The notes under the pieces are model-generated. The model was not told the DNA's origin. It made no database searches and saw only the letters and a list, made by a program, of their open reading frames with translations. Position numbers and translations under genes: made by a program. Below are positions 25,751-37,258 of a stretch of DNA of 64,000 bases, piece by piece. The DNA is from Bigelowiella natans CCMP2755 (lineage: Eukaryota > Cercozoa > Chlorarachniophyceae): assembly GCA_000320545.1 (NCBI GenBank), contig ADNK01002363.1:91145-155144 (forward strand), in the 5' to 3' direction. Each line of letters begins with the position of its first letter. The first letter of the stretch is position 1.

Positions 25751-27442
25751 GTACCACTTACTAGTATAGCCGTTTGCACTACTACTACGATCGTACAAGC
25801 TGTAGGAACGACGACCTGCTGCTGCAATCAGCAAGATAGGTTACTAGGGAGTTTTACCCAAGAATCACCCTGCATTTTGTTCCTGCGACAATTACCTCAA
25901 TTGGATGCTCATTTCACACCGACGACACGCAAGCAGTGGCCAGCCATCACACAACTTTCTCTTTCTCTGGAGATCTGGTTGATTGAGGAGGTCATGGATG
26001 AGTGTGCGTGACCCATGATCCCATGAAACGCTCCTGAGGAAATGCTTCATTCATTCATTCATTCGTTCGTTCATTCAACCGCTCCAACAGAATTGTTTCA
26101 GCGTTTCGTTCGTTCAGCTCTCCAATTGCAGCTCTCCCCATCGCCTGAACAGCACACACTGCGCTCTTTGCAGCACAAACAACACATGTGCAGTGTTGTC
26201 ATGTCCATTGTGCAATGCGAGCTTGGGATGCACGCAAGTGGGATTCGCTAAATTCGATTGTCCTTCGCTGGGCCTGCCAAGATCGTCCGTCCAAGCAAGT
26301 GCCGTGGTCGGCCGACGAGGAACAAACCTTCAAGTCTTGTTCACATGTTGCATGGGTCGTGTTCCTTCGGACGACCCGGCCGCGGACCAGCCTCAATGAC
26401 TCCAAGCAGCGTGTAGACGTATCAGCCTTCAGGAAGTTCCTTCGAAGAGCAGATCGATGCTTCACGTCGCCGCCACATTGCCGCTAATTGCGCTGCTCCA
26501 TGCAAGCTGAAATGCCATGTTTTCAAATTCCCTTCAGTCCTCACTGAAGCGAGTTCGAGGCACTGCGTTTCGCACTTTGCAAGTGTCTTGCCACACTTTG
26601 GAAGTGCAGTTTTTCATCACGTTTGTTTGTTTGTTTCAAGTTTGCAATGAATTGCACCTGGTGTTCCAATTGATTGCTAGATTGGAGAGGACAGTGGGTG
26701 AGTCAGCCGTCGTGTCACAGTCCCACGACCTAGTGATCCTTTCAATCTCTCCAACGAAGTCACTTCTTCCTCCTTGCCCTGCTAGCCTGTGAGAACATGC
26801 TTTGCTTGCCAGCAAGATTGGCAGGACTGAAAGGGCAAAACACCAAAAAAACGTTGACAAAGCACACACGCTAGCACGCTGGCACGTTCATCGCGACGAG
26901 CTAGCGCGTTACACGTGCGATGCAATGTGCACTGCACAAACGCACGTGGTCGTCGTCTCGATTGACCATGCACAACGTGTCAAAACGCAGCTGTGCTGGT
27001 GCGTGCGCAATGAACAACCCTAGATGTACATAGCAGAACCTTTGTGCATCACAGCCGCCCGTCACACCACCTCGCGCAACTGCGATGTATTGTGCGTGAG
27101 CATGCTAGCATGTATGTCTAGACGGGCCACACCGTGCTCTGGCGCTGTGAATCACGTGGCATTGTGCGTGCTAGCCACACCAACGACTGGAATCAGAAAA
27201 GCCTGTGCGACAATTCTGGTTCGGTTGCTCGATTATGCCTTCACAGGCGGGCCTAGTTGCGTTAATGGCGGACACCACACGCACATCTGTAGCTGTACTT
27301 GATTGCGGTAGTACGGCTTTAAAAATTCGACTCGAGTTTACTGACTCAGGCTTTCAGGCTATGTTCTGATACGTTATTAGTGCAAACCTTCCGCCACGTC
27401 TCATTGTCGCAGGAAATTGTCGCACGCTGATTCACATGCATG
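25119..27442. other. Intergenic region: low-complexity 5' flank and palindrome/repeat island D (about 26030-27310)
   Basis: From 25119 to 26030 lies the presumed 5' flank of the RGS gene. It contains a GAGAGA run, CTT/CTC-rich repeats (25560-25620) and a (CTA)n run (25696-25748); open frames there are repeat-driven. About 26030-27310 is an island: CATT repeats at 26045-26075, GC-rich sequence at 26240-26490, a dispersed-repeat copy at 26553-26630, then GCATGC/CTAGC/CACGTG-rich sequence with the palindrome CATGCTAGCATG at 27101-27112. Frames on both strands in 26040-26490 look vaguely protein-like but match nothing I know. Confidence 0.6.
26553..26630 (+). repeat. Dispersed repeat copy 1 (inverted relative to copies in the 45-46 kb island)
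   Basis: Positions 26553-26575 are identical, in reverse complement, to 45148-45170 (23 nt; core GAGGCACTGCGTTTCGCAC). Similarity continues through GTCTTGCCACACTTTGGAAG to TTTTTCATC, with counterparts in both copies of the 45-46 kb island. Confidence 0.75.
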
Positions 27443-29794
27443 CTAGGACAAGCTTCCCGTTATCACGAAGGGACTCTCAGCCGCTCTCTCATCCTTGCTA
27501 TCAGGTGTCGGGATTTTATTGGCACAAGCCATTTTTCGTCTCTTCTTCGGGTCATTCTCCTCACCTCCCTTCTTTTCTTCAGGCTTATAAAAATCAGTGA
27601 TGCGGAATTCAACAGCAGATGGAGCATTCCCCTCTCCCATGACATCCATACCTACAGCATCATCCTCTACTTCATCTGCTTCTTCAATTTTCCCACTAAC
27701 TTTGATTCTCTTCATCATCCGCCTCTTTGGGTTTTTCTTCTTCGTTTTCTTCGCTTCTTGTGAGGGACAACAGGGTGAACTTGTTTTGTTCACGATTTCG
27801 CCCTCCCTCTCTTCAATAGATTCTGCTGCTAATGCCATGATGGCGTCTTTGTTGAACATCCTCTTGTGGAGAACGCCAGATTCCCTTCGGTGGAGACGGT
27901 CATAATCCTCGTCATTCTCGGTGCTGTCTGCTTCGCTACGACGGGACTTCAGTCTGCCTTCCTCTCGAAGTATGCTGGAGGCTATATCATCGTACAATTT
28001 CAAGGAAGAAAGACTCCCAGCCTTACTAGAATTATCTTGCCGCTGCCGTAGCTGTTGCTGCTGTTGCTCCATGCCTTGAGCGAGGCGCTCACGAGCATCT
28101 TCTCGAAAGCTCTCTTCCTGCAGTTTGTGTAGGAATGAAAGCTCGGCAGCACCAACCTTATCACCATCATTCATTTCCTCAATGACATTACTGTTATGAA
28201 GATCTGAAGTATTATCATTGCTGATGATAGCCCCAGCTAACGCCGCCTTGAAAGGGTTAAATCGAGTGTCCAGCTTGATTCCAAGAGGTTCCACTGCCTG
28301 CTGGAGAGCTTCATCAGTATCTTGGCTGCTACCACCATCACTATCCTCAGAAGAGTGAGGCTGGTATTTCAGCTTCTTCATGCTTTTCAAGTTCTTCTCT
28401 CCTACCTCTCCGGGAAAACTAGCATCACTTGGATGTTGATGCTTGCGTTTATGCTGTATGTTGTTGTCGGTGACACTGGTCCCCTTTGCGGCAGCCCCCA
28501 CTCCCTTGCGCACCAATCGTCTTCCGTCCAGGACCTCTAGCGGACGATCTTCCCCCCCTCGATGAGTGAGCTGATGAGGTGGGTATGAGATGAAGCAGTC
28601 CTCTATTTCATTCCCACGGAGATTTAGATTGCGTAAGCTCTGAAGAGACTCGGCACACTTGCAGTGCGGTCGAGATCTGTGGCGGCGATGGCGGCTGTTG
28701 GACTGGTCGTTTTCGTACGTGTTGCGGCATCTGCACAACAGTGGGCCTAGAGACTCGACGGATTCAAGCTGGTTATGTCCAAGGTCAAGCAGTTTTAGAT
28801 ACTGTAAACCTTTTAGTGCCTCGGGGACGTTCCTGATACTGTTGCCTGTTACCTTGAGCTCCTGCACGTTTGGTAGCCGCTGCAACGCGCCAGGATCCAT
28901 CGTTGATATCTGGTTGTGTGACAAAGAGAGCTTTCGAATGAAGCGACCTCCTCCTCGTCGGATGAAATCGAGAGTCGATATGTTATTCCGAGATAGTACC
29001 AGCGTCGATAAGTCAGGGCACATACCGAGGCCCTTTACGTCTGTAACCGTGTTGTCTGTAGCAATAAAGGTTCGCAAGCACAGCAACTTTCCGACATCTA
29101 CTTGTCCGGACAACCGACAATTGCTTAGAATGAGAGTCTGTGATTAGGAAAGAATGAATAGTGAAGGACGTTTAGATTTCTTGATTCAATATAAATGGGT
29201 TACGATTACTCTCAGTCTGGTCAGGCCACCAAGATCTTTCAGCGTAGTGACTGGGTTGCTCGCAAGATTCAATTCCGATAAACGCTTCAATTTACCGATC
29301 CAGGTCAAATCAGTTATAGCGTTACTGGTAAAGGATTAGTATTTATCAGTGCGTGGAGCATGCAGCACACATGCCCCCCCGTTCCCACAACATACTTTCG
29401 CAGGTCCAATTCCTTCAAATGTGGCATTTGGAGGAACACTTTGGTGTGCTTTGATTTGAGACCTCGGTTAGGAAGTTTGAGGCTTTTGATTTGTGCTAGT
29501 CGAAGCCCGCTTTCTTCGAGTTTCTGATGGTTGGTGTGTAAGGAAAAGCTCGTGTTCACCAAAAAAATGCATCAATACCATTTTTAGCCAATCTTCCTCA
29601 TTGTCGTCAACGGGAGATGAAGTTGCTAAATCTATCTTTGAGGCTTGTCCTATAATCCCATAGCACGCACTACTGCTGCTGTGGCAAATCGATGTCTGAA
29701 ATATCACAGCCAGGATTGACAGCACTAAGAACAATGCACACGGCGACCACGAGCGCGAGGGCGGCAGAACAGACTGTATTGATTGCTGATGCAT
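27443..29794 (-). CDS. Leucine-rich-repeat protein with basic, disordered C-terminal half
   Basis: Exons 29579-29794, 29396-29523, 29210-29324 and 27443-29137 give about 717 aa with exact phases. LRRs follow one another: LKLPNRGLKSKHTKVFLQMP, HLKELDLRNNAITDLTWIGK, RLSELNLASNPVTTLKDLGG, TLILSNCRLSGQVDVGKLLC, LSTLVLSRNNISTLDFI, RKLSLSHNQIS, ELKVTGNSIRNVPEALKGLQ, KLLDLGHNQLESVESLGP and RNLNLRGNEIEDCFI. This is the SDS22-like/typical LRR style. The next 350 residues are acidic, Gln-rich and then Lys-rich (KKTKKKNPKRRMMKRIK could be a nuclear signal). The N-terminal ATG at 29794 gives a hydrophobic segment (CALFLVLSILAVIFQ). A shifted frame upstream is also hydrophobic, so exon 1 is the weakest part. 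Such LRR proteins are protein-binding scaffolds; no specific partner can be inferred. Confidence 0.8.
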
Positions 29795-30636
29795 TCCAGC
29801 CAAGTCGTCTTATGATTGTTGAGCTTTCCCATACTCTTTTCCTTCCACCGTTTACAACAACACACACGGGAGCTTCTTCACGATGGATCCCCGTTGTGCT
29901 CCTCCTATCTTATCTGCTCCGTCTTTCCCTGTGCAAACTAATGCATGGGGAGAAACCCAGCACCAGGGATTGTTGCAATTAAAACTACTACTAACTTTTC
30001 GGTGACTAGCGACTGTTGAGATATTCATATATTATGGATATTCTTCGGACTAAAAATAGACAAGATGGCGCCCCGGATCATCTTGAGCACTTCAACTTGT
30101 TTTCCACTTTGATGATTCAACTGTGTGTCTGTGGTGACCCGTCAGCAGCACTCGATCATTGAATGTTTTGTCTGCAGCAGCATGGCTAGATGGGTGCGGC
30201 TGGGGACCGATCGCTGTGCACCAGTCTAGCAGTCTATCTAGCGCGCAGCTAGTGCGTGAACCTGCTAGGAATGGCTCTTCATTTGGCACCCTGCTCGCGT
30301 GCGCGCGCGGGGACAAATGGACGGTGCGTCCGGCACACGTCCTGGACGTTGCAAGGACTAGAGATTGTTTGGTCTCGTTTTGCTGAAATGAAAAAGAGCT
30401 AGAGAGTCATGGACACATTGCACCAGTGCACATGCTAGCATGGACAATGACATGATGTGACTGCCAGACAAGCTAGCAAGCTAGCAAGTGACATGCTGTC
30501 GTGTGCATGTCTCACACATGATCGACATGTCTAGATGCGCATTGCCATGTCATGTCTAGCCATGCGCACACGTGGCATTCCGGCATCATTGTGTCCATTG
30601 CATGCATTGCGTGTTTGTGCGTGCATGTCTAGCTAG

Positions 30637-30675
<39 letters not shown>

Positions 30676-30983
30676 CGCGCACATGCACGTCACATCAATT
30701 GTCTCTAATCCAATGAAATGCACGGGGTCTGCAAATTGGTGTCCCATGCATCAGCATTTTGACCAAGCTACATTACGATCAGAACATTTGTTAGTCTTTT
30801 GTTAAGTTCATGTTGCCCATCACAATGCAGCATGAATAAATGGTACTCAATTTGCACTCCATGCAGAAACTCCATGTGTAATGATGCATGCTAATAATCT
30901 CCTTGAAATCACACTACCGCACTCATTGCAACATTGCAGCCTAGTTGTCGTAATATTTGGACTCATTTTCCTCTTGTTTGACC
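29795..30983. other. Intergenic region with palindrome-rich island E (about 30100-30860)
   Basis: No gene was seen. 29795-30090 is the presumed promoter side of the LRR gene. About 30100-30860 has the island texture, with CATGCTAGCATG at 30431-30442, tandem AAGCTAGC near 30470-30487 and a (GT)n run at about 30639-30672. That run is one of the few microsatellites inside an island. Confidence 0.6.
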
Positions 30984-32399
30984 TTATTCTCCTGGTGGAG
31001 TAGGCAGTGTTGCAGATCCTTCCTCGTCCTCGAAAAGACCTGTGAAGACAATACTTAAATACATGTCTATAATGATGCAGAGCTTTCTTCCCTCCTCCTT
31101 TAACCTTCTCCACAAGGCTCTTTTCCTTCTATAAAGATTTTGCGAGTCCCCACCCCCTTCCCCCCCCCCCCCTCTTTCTCTCTTATTCCACCCCCCCTCT
31201 CCTCTCTCCCCTCCCGGAACAACACTCACCCTTCACTTTAACTTTTCCTTTTTGTGTGAGTCCAAGTTCAGTTTGCATTCCTAAATTCAAGTGTATTTTT
31301 GTCATCTATTTATGAGGATAATTACCATCTGCAGCAACTTATATGCAAGAAGACAATATTTCACGGCGATACGAAAGATTGTTTAAATTTGTGTCTTGAT
31401 TACACATAAAGTTGTGGGGTCAGAGATTTGGTTAGTACGATTTTTATCAGTACAGTGAGTACTTTCAATCTCCTCAATGTCACCCTCTACGTAGACATCG
31501 GTCACAGTACCATCTTCATTTGTTTCCATCTTGAGTACGAAAGAAAAAAAAAGAAGAAGAAGAAGAAGAAAACACCAAATATAAATTATAAAGTGGAATC
31601 ACAGTTGCTTTACTGCCTACGTTGTTATGGAGTTGTAGAATTATTGCGGTAACATTCACCTTAATTCTGAATTCTTCTTCTCTCTCGCCGTTCTTGAGAA
31701 CGAAGTATCCTGTGGTCGTACATTGCTGCCTCAGTCGATTAAGAGTGTTGGTGATAGCAGCGAGAGAAACAACAGACGGACGGATGGGAGAGCTTGTATG
31801 TTAATATAAGTTGCGGTGTGTTGAACAGTGCGGTAAGCTATGAGGTGAAGAAACCCTCCTCATTTTATACAATAAAATATCCATATCTATCGTCATCATC
31901 ACCACTATTAGTTGATGGTTTTTCTGCTCATCATTACCATTGTTTTTTTTCACAATAGTCTTCGTAGTTATGAATCGATATCGCTACAGAATCTAGTTAA
32001 ATTAGCCACCACCAACCTGCTGCTGGCGATGTTAAGGAGAGAAGATACCTATTCGAAGAAACAACCCGTGGGTACTAATACAGCATGATGATAACTAATG
32101 GAAAAACAAGGAATTCCATAAGGAAATGAGAAGGGTGGAAAGTTTCGGTGAAAAAAAAAGTGGTTAAATAAGTTATCAACTATTCTACCAGGCATTCCCG
32201 CCTTTGTCTGGGAGAACGGTGCTGAGAATATGTAATAAATAGTGATCATTAGGCTGTTAATAATCAACGCGTATCCCCTCCCTTTAATTTCGCATATACA
32301 CAACACGCTAACATATCCTACTGATAAATTGATGACCAAACTCTGATATCTACTTGTGCTTAATGTACACATCGTCCCCTCCTCTGCTTGCTCTAACAT
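30984..32399 (-). CDS. Small acidic orphan protein, 111 aa, with a 19-nt micro-exon
   Basis: Six exons join in phase: 32371-32399, 32189-32207 (19 nt), 32017-32048, 31660-31792, 31463-31529 and 30984-31039 (336 nt). The product starts MLEQAEEGTIQRRECLVSSL. A helical middle (SLAAITNTLNRLRQQC) is followed by GYFVLKNGEREEEFRIKMET, then NEDGTVTDVYVEGDIEEIES and the acidic end LFEDEEGSATLPTPPGE. I do not recognise the family. No signal peptide or membrane span is visible, so it is probably cytosolic. The last three exons are well supported by composition and splice sites; the first two short exons are less so, and the start could lie further upstream. Confidence 0.6.
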
Positions 32400-32431
32400 A
32401 GGCACTACTGCCCATCCATTACTAGTGTGTG

Positions 32432-32462
<31 letters not shown>

Positions 32463-33188
32463 AATTACAACAACAACTACTTACTACTTTACCTAAGCAC
32501 CAGGCCCAGGGAAAGGAAGGAAAGGAAGGTGAACGCAGTGATGAATGCAGCCTAGTATTATTATTATTATTATTAGTAGTAGTAGAAGTAGTAAATGTGA
32601 GAATGATTATGGTTTTTGAAAAAAACAACGTTATCAATTAATTTTCGATAGTAGCTTGAATCTAGGCTCATAGCATGCACGCATAGTAATATCAACATAT
32701 GATGACACATACGAATGCGGGCTCTATGAAGCGACGTTTGACATTTCTCATAATATACAATGAATACGCACACATATTTTTGTTAAAATGTATTATCTTT
32801 TCTTAAGCATTATCTCTTCTTATTTTAACTTGTAGCATTGCACCTGGCCACGGTTGCTTGCATACTTCCCCGAGAAGGTAATAATTTCACCCCTATCCTT
32901 AACAGCGTAGTTATATCTAATTGCAACGACAAGTAAAGAGGAGCCTTTAGTTCAACGATAAAATCGGAATGAACACAAGGAGAAAATTAATCGCTCTTAG
33001 AGTGATTAAAATCTTACTAACTTTAGCATATACTGGAACAACTGCCTTGCGACCACGTCTGTTTCAACTCCATTCTAGGTGTGATAAAATAATAATAGGT
33101 GATGACTGATTGTACAATCTCTGGGTTTTCGTTAACAGGTTGAATGCTCGTTGTTATAGATCATGGGGCAGAATCATATTGTGCATTT
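32400..33188. other. Gap between two minus-strand genes
   Basis: It contains (CTA)n near 32433-32461 and (TTA)n near 32557-32580. A single plus-strand exon-like piece at 32836-32877 (after TTGTAG, before GTAATA) reads HCTWPRLLAYFPEK but could not be connected to anything. Otherwise it is AT-rich sequence without features. Confidence 0.5.
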
Positions 33189-34110
33189 TTATACTGGGGC
33201 TTTCGGTCCTGCTACTTCGAAAGTTGCCTAATTTATAGGGATAATACAGAAATTCTTCATTTTCAAAAGTAGTATCACATTAATGTCAATAAGCTGTGAT
33301 GTATTTTATTTTTCTTTTATACACTTTCCGCCCTCCTCTTTATCATCATCTTTATATTGTTTTCCTTGTATAATTCTAGTCTTCGTTATATTGGTAAAAC
33401 TGAAATAAGTCTAACCCTCTTGATATTCGCTTTCGGCGCCCTACACAATTCGGTAGAAGAGGCTTCAGCAATATGATAATGGTGAAATAATGATTGGGCA
33501 AAGAGGTTTGGAAGGGATTTGTTTTTCACTTTATTTTTATTACCTTTTAATCTGAGACCATACTCCAGGAAATGCGAGCAAGAATAATCCAAGGGCTAGC
33601 AAACATATACATCATCACCGGAAGTCAGAAGTGGGGAAATGGAAGAAGAAGAGGGTAACAAATGCTGTACTACAAGGGTATGCGGCTTTCGGGATATCTC
33701 GCGATTGCACTGATTCGACTGCAGCCAAAGCTTCTGATAAAATTAGAAACATAACATCTCATCAACAAGCGTGATTATGGAAAGCGGCATTAGTTTATGC
33801 TCATATTACCGTGTGCAGTCAATAATGGACCCGCAGATGCTACTGCAGCTGCTGTTGCAAGGGAAGTAAGTGACTTGGTAAAAGGAGTTACTCTTTCAGG
33901 CGTCTTTGGAGGACTTTGGACGGAGCTGTGCCCGTTTCCCTGACCGATCGTTGCCCTTGACCTCATACCATTTAAAAGGGCCGTTCTCATCCCGTACCGC
34001 ACAGCTCTGTGGGCATTCGAAACTGAGCTAGACCTTGGAATCTGCCGAACACGAGGGGCCCCTTCTACTAAGCCAAAAAAAGCAAAAATTGCAAGTCCTA
34101 ATCCTCTCAT
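33189..34110 (-). CDS. Probable plastid membrane protein, 158 aa, presequence plus one C-terminal membrane span
   Basis: Exons 33810-34110, 33674-33733, 33544-33595, 33416-33440 and 33189-33227 close in phase (477 nt). The N terminus MRGLGLAIFAFFGLVEG is a clear signal peptide, followed by an Arg/Ser-rich, acid-poor stretch (APRVRQIPRSSSVSNAHRAV) that suits a plastid transit peptide. After an alanine-rich segment (ATAAAVASAGPLLTAHEALA) comes the conserved-looking end: SLGLFLLAFPGVWSQIKRAP then KANIKRATFEVAGPKAP. The pattern 'one hydrophobic helix, PGxWSxxKRAPKAxIKRxTFE' recalls small thylakoid assembly-type proteins of plants and algae, but I cannot name the family from memory. Role is inferred only as a thylakoid single-span protein. 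The next gene upstream on the same strand starts more than 400 bases away. Confidence 0.72.
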
Positions 34111-34521
34111 AATGTGGTAGGGTTCGGCGTAGAGGGTTTGTGGTCGTGTGGTGGGGATAAGTAGTTCCCTTATTAATTCTACTTATATTGTAGACATAGT
34201 AGATCTATTAGGAAACAAGGGCAATGCAGAATTCAAGTCGTCTTTAAGAAACGCAACACCGACAACATTGTCGTCCTCTCAAAAACGGCAACCTATGAGG
34301 AATGAGGAAGAAAACTCGGGGAAAACTCAGGGGATTTATTATTCCATATTGCTAGTAATGCTCCTGACATCAATAATGCAAGTCAATATCATCATAGATC
34401 TAGTCAATATTTCAACAAAGACAAAAGAAATCTCGAGAAATGGACGACGGACAGACACACACGGACGGACAGAAAGAAAGACGAAAATAAATAGTAAGAG
34501 CAGCGTGTAAAAATGGGTTCC
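34111..34521. other. Short gap between minus-strand genes
   Basis: This is the presumed promoter of the 158-aa protein gene and 3' flank of the next gene. A plus frame at 34148-34510 has no domain or splice support. I see no other feature. Confidence 0.5.
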
Positions 34522-35155
34522 TCATTCTGCCGGTGGGTCGTAGTAACCGTAATTCGCTCGAAACATGGGTTGCTCTGAATCTTCGTCGTCGTATCTCCAT
34601 TGCATTATCGCCCATCGTCGCGCTTGCCTGAACATCATCTTACCATAAGATAATATCATGATAATTGCATCATAACACCATCATTACATTGTATCTTTGT
34701 GCAAATTCTAAACTTTTTCTTTTCTATTGACACTGATGACAATCTACAGCCCGTATAGCAAAACAAATTGGAATACGATTCTAGGCTTCGGCTCCCTACT
34801 CAGCGAGGTAGATTGCTTATCTCTGTAGCTGCCAATTCTGCTACTGCCTACATACTGTATGGTTTGTCGTCGTCATCGTAGTCATCGTCGTGATCGTCGT
34901 AATCGTCTTTGTCCTCATACATTTCTTCTTTCCTCCTCAAGAACCACTTTAACTTAACATTGCAACTTCAATGCTGCTGCTGCTGCTGCTGCTGCATCTG
35001 CTGCTGCTACTCGCATGATTGTGGTAGAAATCTGCAAAAGGATCGTTTCCCTCGTTAAGAAATTTTCGACTTGCAAAACTACGGTGAAACCTCCTCCCCA
35101 TACGCGTATATAATGTACACGCCTGTGAACCCAGTCACAAGCTCACGTCACACAA

Positions 35156-35198
<43 letters not shown>

Positions 35199-35434
35199 TA
35201 TTGGCATGGAATTCAGCTCGGTCCATTCTGTTTCTTGTGATGGCTTCATTTTTACACATCATACAGGGGATGGAAACGTGTATTCGCACACCCCGCAGCT
35301 ATCTTCTTTGAAAGGTGGTGTGCAATTACTCTATGGCAAAGAAATCATCGCATAAAGATATCATCATATTGCTGTTTTATTTCATACAGAGGCATAGCTC
35401 GGATGGAGTCGCGAGAGATCGCAAGTCTATCCAT
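34522..35434 (-). CDS. Orphan protein with Asp-rich segment and aromatic C terminus
   Basis: Supported exons on the minus strand are 35388-35434 (MDRLAISRDSIRAMPL), 35265-35328 (NCTPPFKEDSCGVCEYTFPS then P), one around 34856-34930 with DKDDYDDHDDDYDDDDKPY, and 34522-34622 (RRWAIMQWRYDDEDSEQPMF then RANYGYYDPPAE, stop). The first two and the last two junctions fit in phase. The middle exon (35000-35122, frame reading GNDPFADFYHNHA before a CAG/AGC run) and its acceptor are uncertain. A (GCT)n tract at about 34974-34995 lies in the intron or in a serine-coding stretch. I do not recognise the family. The two Cys in CGVC could bind metal, but that is a guess. Confidence 0.5.
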
Positions 35435-35601
35435 AGAGCCAGCTCACACAGCAGCTCATTTAGATAATAGCAACGATGAGAAAAGAAGACTTGAAGGCGA
35501 GAAAAAAGAGGGGGGGTTCCAATTTATTGTCGCCCTCTTCGAAATACCAAGCTCCGAAGTAGTAGTACCCAGCATATATTTCTTCACAAACAACGCGCTG
35601 C

Positions 35602-35676
<75 letters not shown>

Positions 35677-35792
35677 GCACGCACCGCTAAATTTAAAATT
35701 ATTCAAAATTGATATTGATGTTGCAGACCGCTAAATAGCTCCAACGTGCTGTCTATCTTTCTGATTATCTGTTTGTCTATCTTGATGTCAAG
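35435..35792. other. Divergent gap with (CT)n-(CA)n compound microsatellite
   Basis: It holds a CT run (about 35607-35644) passing directly into a CA run (35645-35672) and CGCACGCA. It presumably contains the promoters of the divergent small genes on either side. Confidence 0.6.
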
Positions 35793-36035
35793 ATGCCACA
35801 CTTCTACGAAAGAGAAGAAGAATTCAACGTAGTCACCGTGCAGGTTGTGTTACCTTTACTTCCCTCGAGGAGGAGGAGGAGGAGGAGGGAAGAGGAATTT
35901 TAATTCATCCAAAAGACAAGATGTTTCCAAGTCAAAAGATCCTGAATCGATGATTTTCGTTAAACGAAAATATGCAACTTAACTTTTAGTATTTTCCAAA
36001 TCTCTTGAATAATTTAATCTCCTGTTTTCCTATGA

Positions 36036-36067
<32 letters not shown>

Positions 36068-37258
36068 ATTGGCGTATTCTACATGACCTCATTACCATGT
36101 TTGATCTGTCCTGTCTTTATGTGCTGTCACAATGACATACAAGCAACTCATCATGAGTATCACATACCCAACTCACGATGTTTTTATTGTTTCTTATCTC
36201 ATTGTTTGTTGCTACGAAATTGAGCCAGGCAGAAGAGCTTGGCAAGAGAGGAGAGGTAGTAAGGAAGACAAATGCTTTAGCATGTTCAAGAGGAACAGGT
36301 AACTCAAAATATTACTTCATATTACTTCTATCGTGTGAATGGAACTATGAAAGGGGTGGGGGAGCTATGGGTGTATTCATAAACTTATCATTAATTGTTG
36401 ATACGCGTTGATTGAGGCAGATGAACAGTTCATTAAGAGATGGGGCAGAAGTCATTTTGAAGAAAGGTATGTCTGATGAAGTAGTAGTCAATGGAACAAG
36501 AAAGAAAACTAAAGAGACGGGGATGGAAGTGTGTCTTCTTCTTCGCTAGGAGTAGAATCTGCATGTATACACGAACAAACATTACATAATATTGCAAGAT
36601 ATGTGGCCAACGGTATCGACTCCATCTGGAATTTTACGGGAAAGATTCTTCCCTGCAGGGTATTATTGATCTTACTGGTGACGAACCTTGAAAATAGTGT
36701 GGCGTGTGAGGATGTCTGCTTTTTTACGGCATTTGATCACATGAGATATATCACTAATTTAAATGTATATGTTTATGTGCGTAATTTTTATATATCTATG
36801 TATATTTATATAAAATAGGTCTACTTGCGACACTGCATCTTAGCCGTTTCGAAACAAGGACAAGTAAAATTCTATAGAACGTTGTTACTGTGAAATTGAA
36901 CTTCATCTTTGTTATTTCCGTGGTATCTATCCACCGAAAGAAGTCCGTGTATGTGTGCCGACACTATGAATGATGGCTTTCTGAATTGAAAGAATATTTC
37001 GTCTCATCCAGTCAACTTTGGACGATTTCTTGGACAACACGTACCTCTTCGACCGGAAAACTACTGTAATGTTTCCAACGAAATGATTACGATTAGTGTT
37101 GCAAATATCTTAATACAACCACTCTGTGAGGTCAGCACAAATCATGTCTTCTGTGCAAGTGAAAAATATGCTGATTGAAAAAATTACGTACAGATTCGAA
37201 AGTATTTGGACGAGAATCCAGAAATTATGAAGGAGAAACCTCCCCCAAGCCTTGCTAA
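35793..37258 (+). CDS. Small orphan protein, about 116 aa (reading frame ambiguous)
   Basis: Seven exon-like blocks with GT-AG borders: 35793-35843, 36229-36255, 36421-36466, 36550-36612, 36819-36863, 37012-37065 and 37194-37258. In the frame of the ATG at 35793 they join without a stop: MPHFYEREEEFNVVTVQ, AEELGKRGE, MNSSLRDGAEVILKKG, VESACIHEQTLHNIARYVAN, GLLATLHLSRFETRTI, NFGRFLGQHVPLRPENYY and SKVFGRESRNYEGETSPKPC. However, the last three blocks read in the next frame look at least as protein-like (VYLRHCILAVSKQGQ, STLDDFLDNTYLFDRKTT, IRKYLDENPEIMKEKPPPSL then AKRYNG, stop at 37272-37274). In that case the fourth block would not be an exon. Family not recognised in either reading. Confidence 0.42.

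Noticed and set aside
26188-26490. Open frames on both strands in island D
   Set aside because: Weakly protein-like but no family, no start context, and the opposite strand is equally open.
34974-34995. (GCT)n run as a polyglutamine-coding tract
   Set aside because: On the minus strand it falls in a probable intron or a serine frame of an uncertain model; a polyglutamine protein is not supported.
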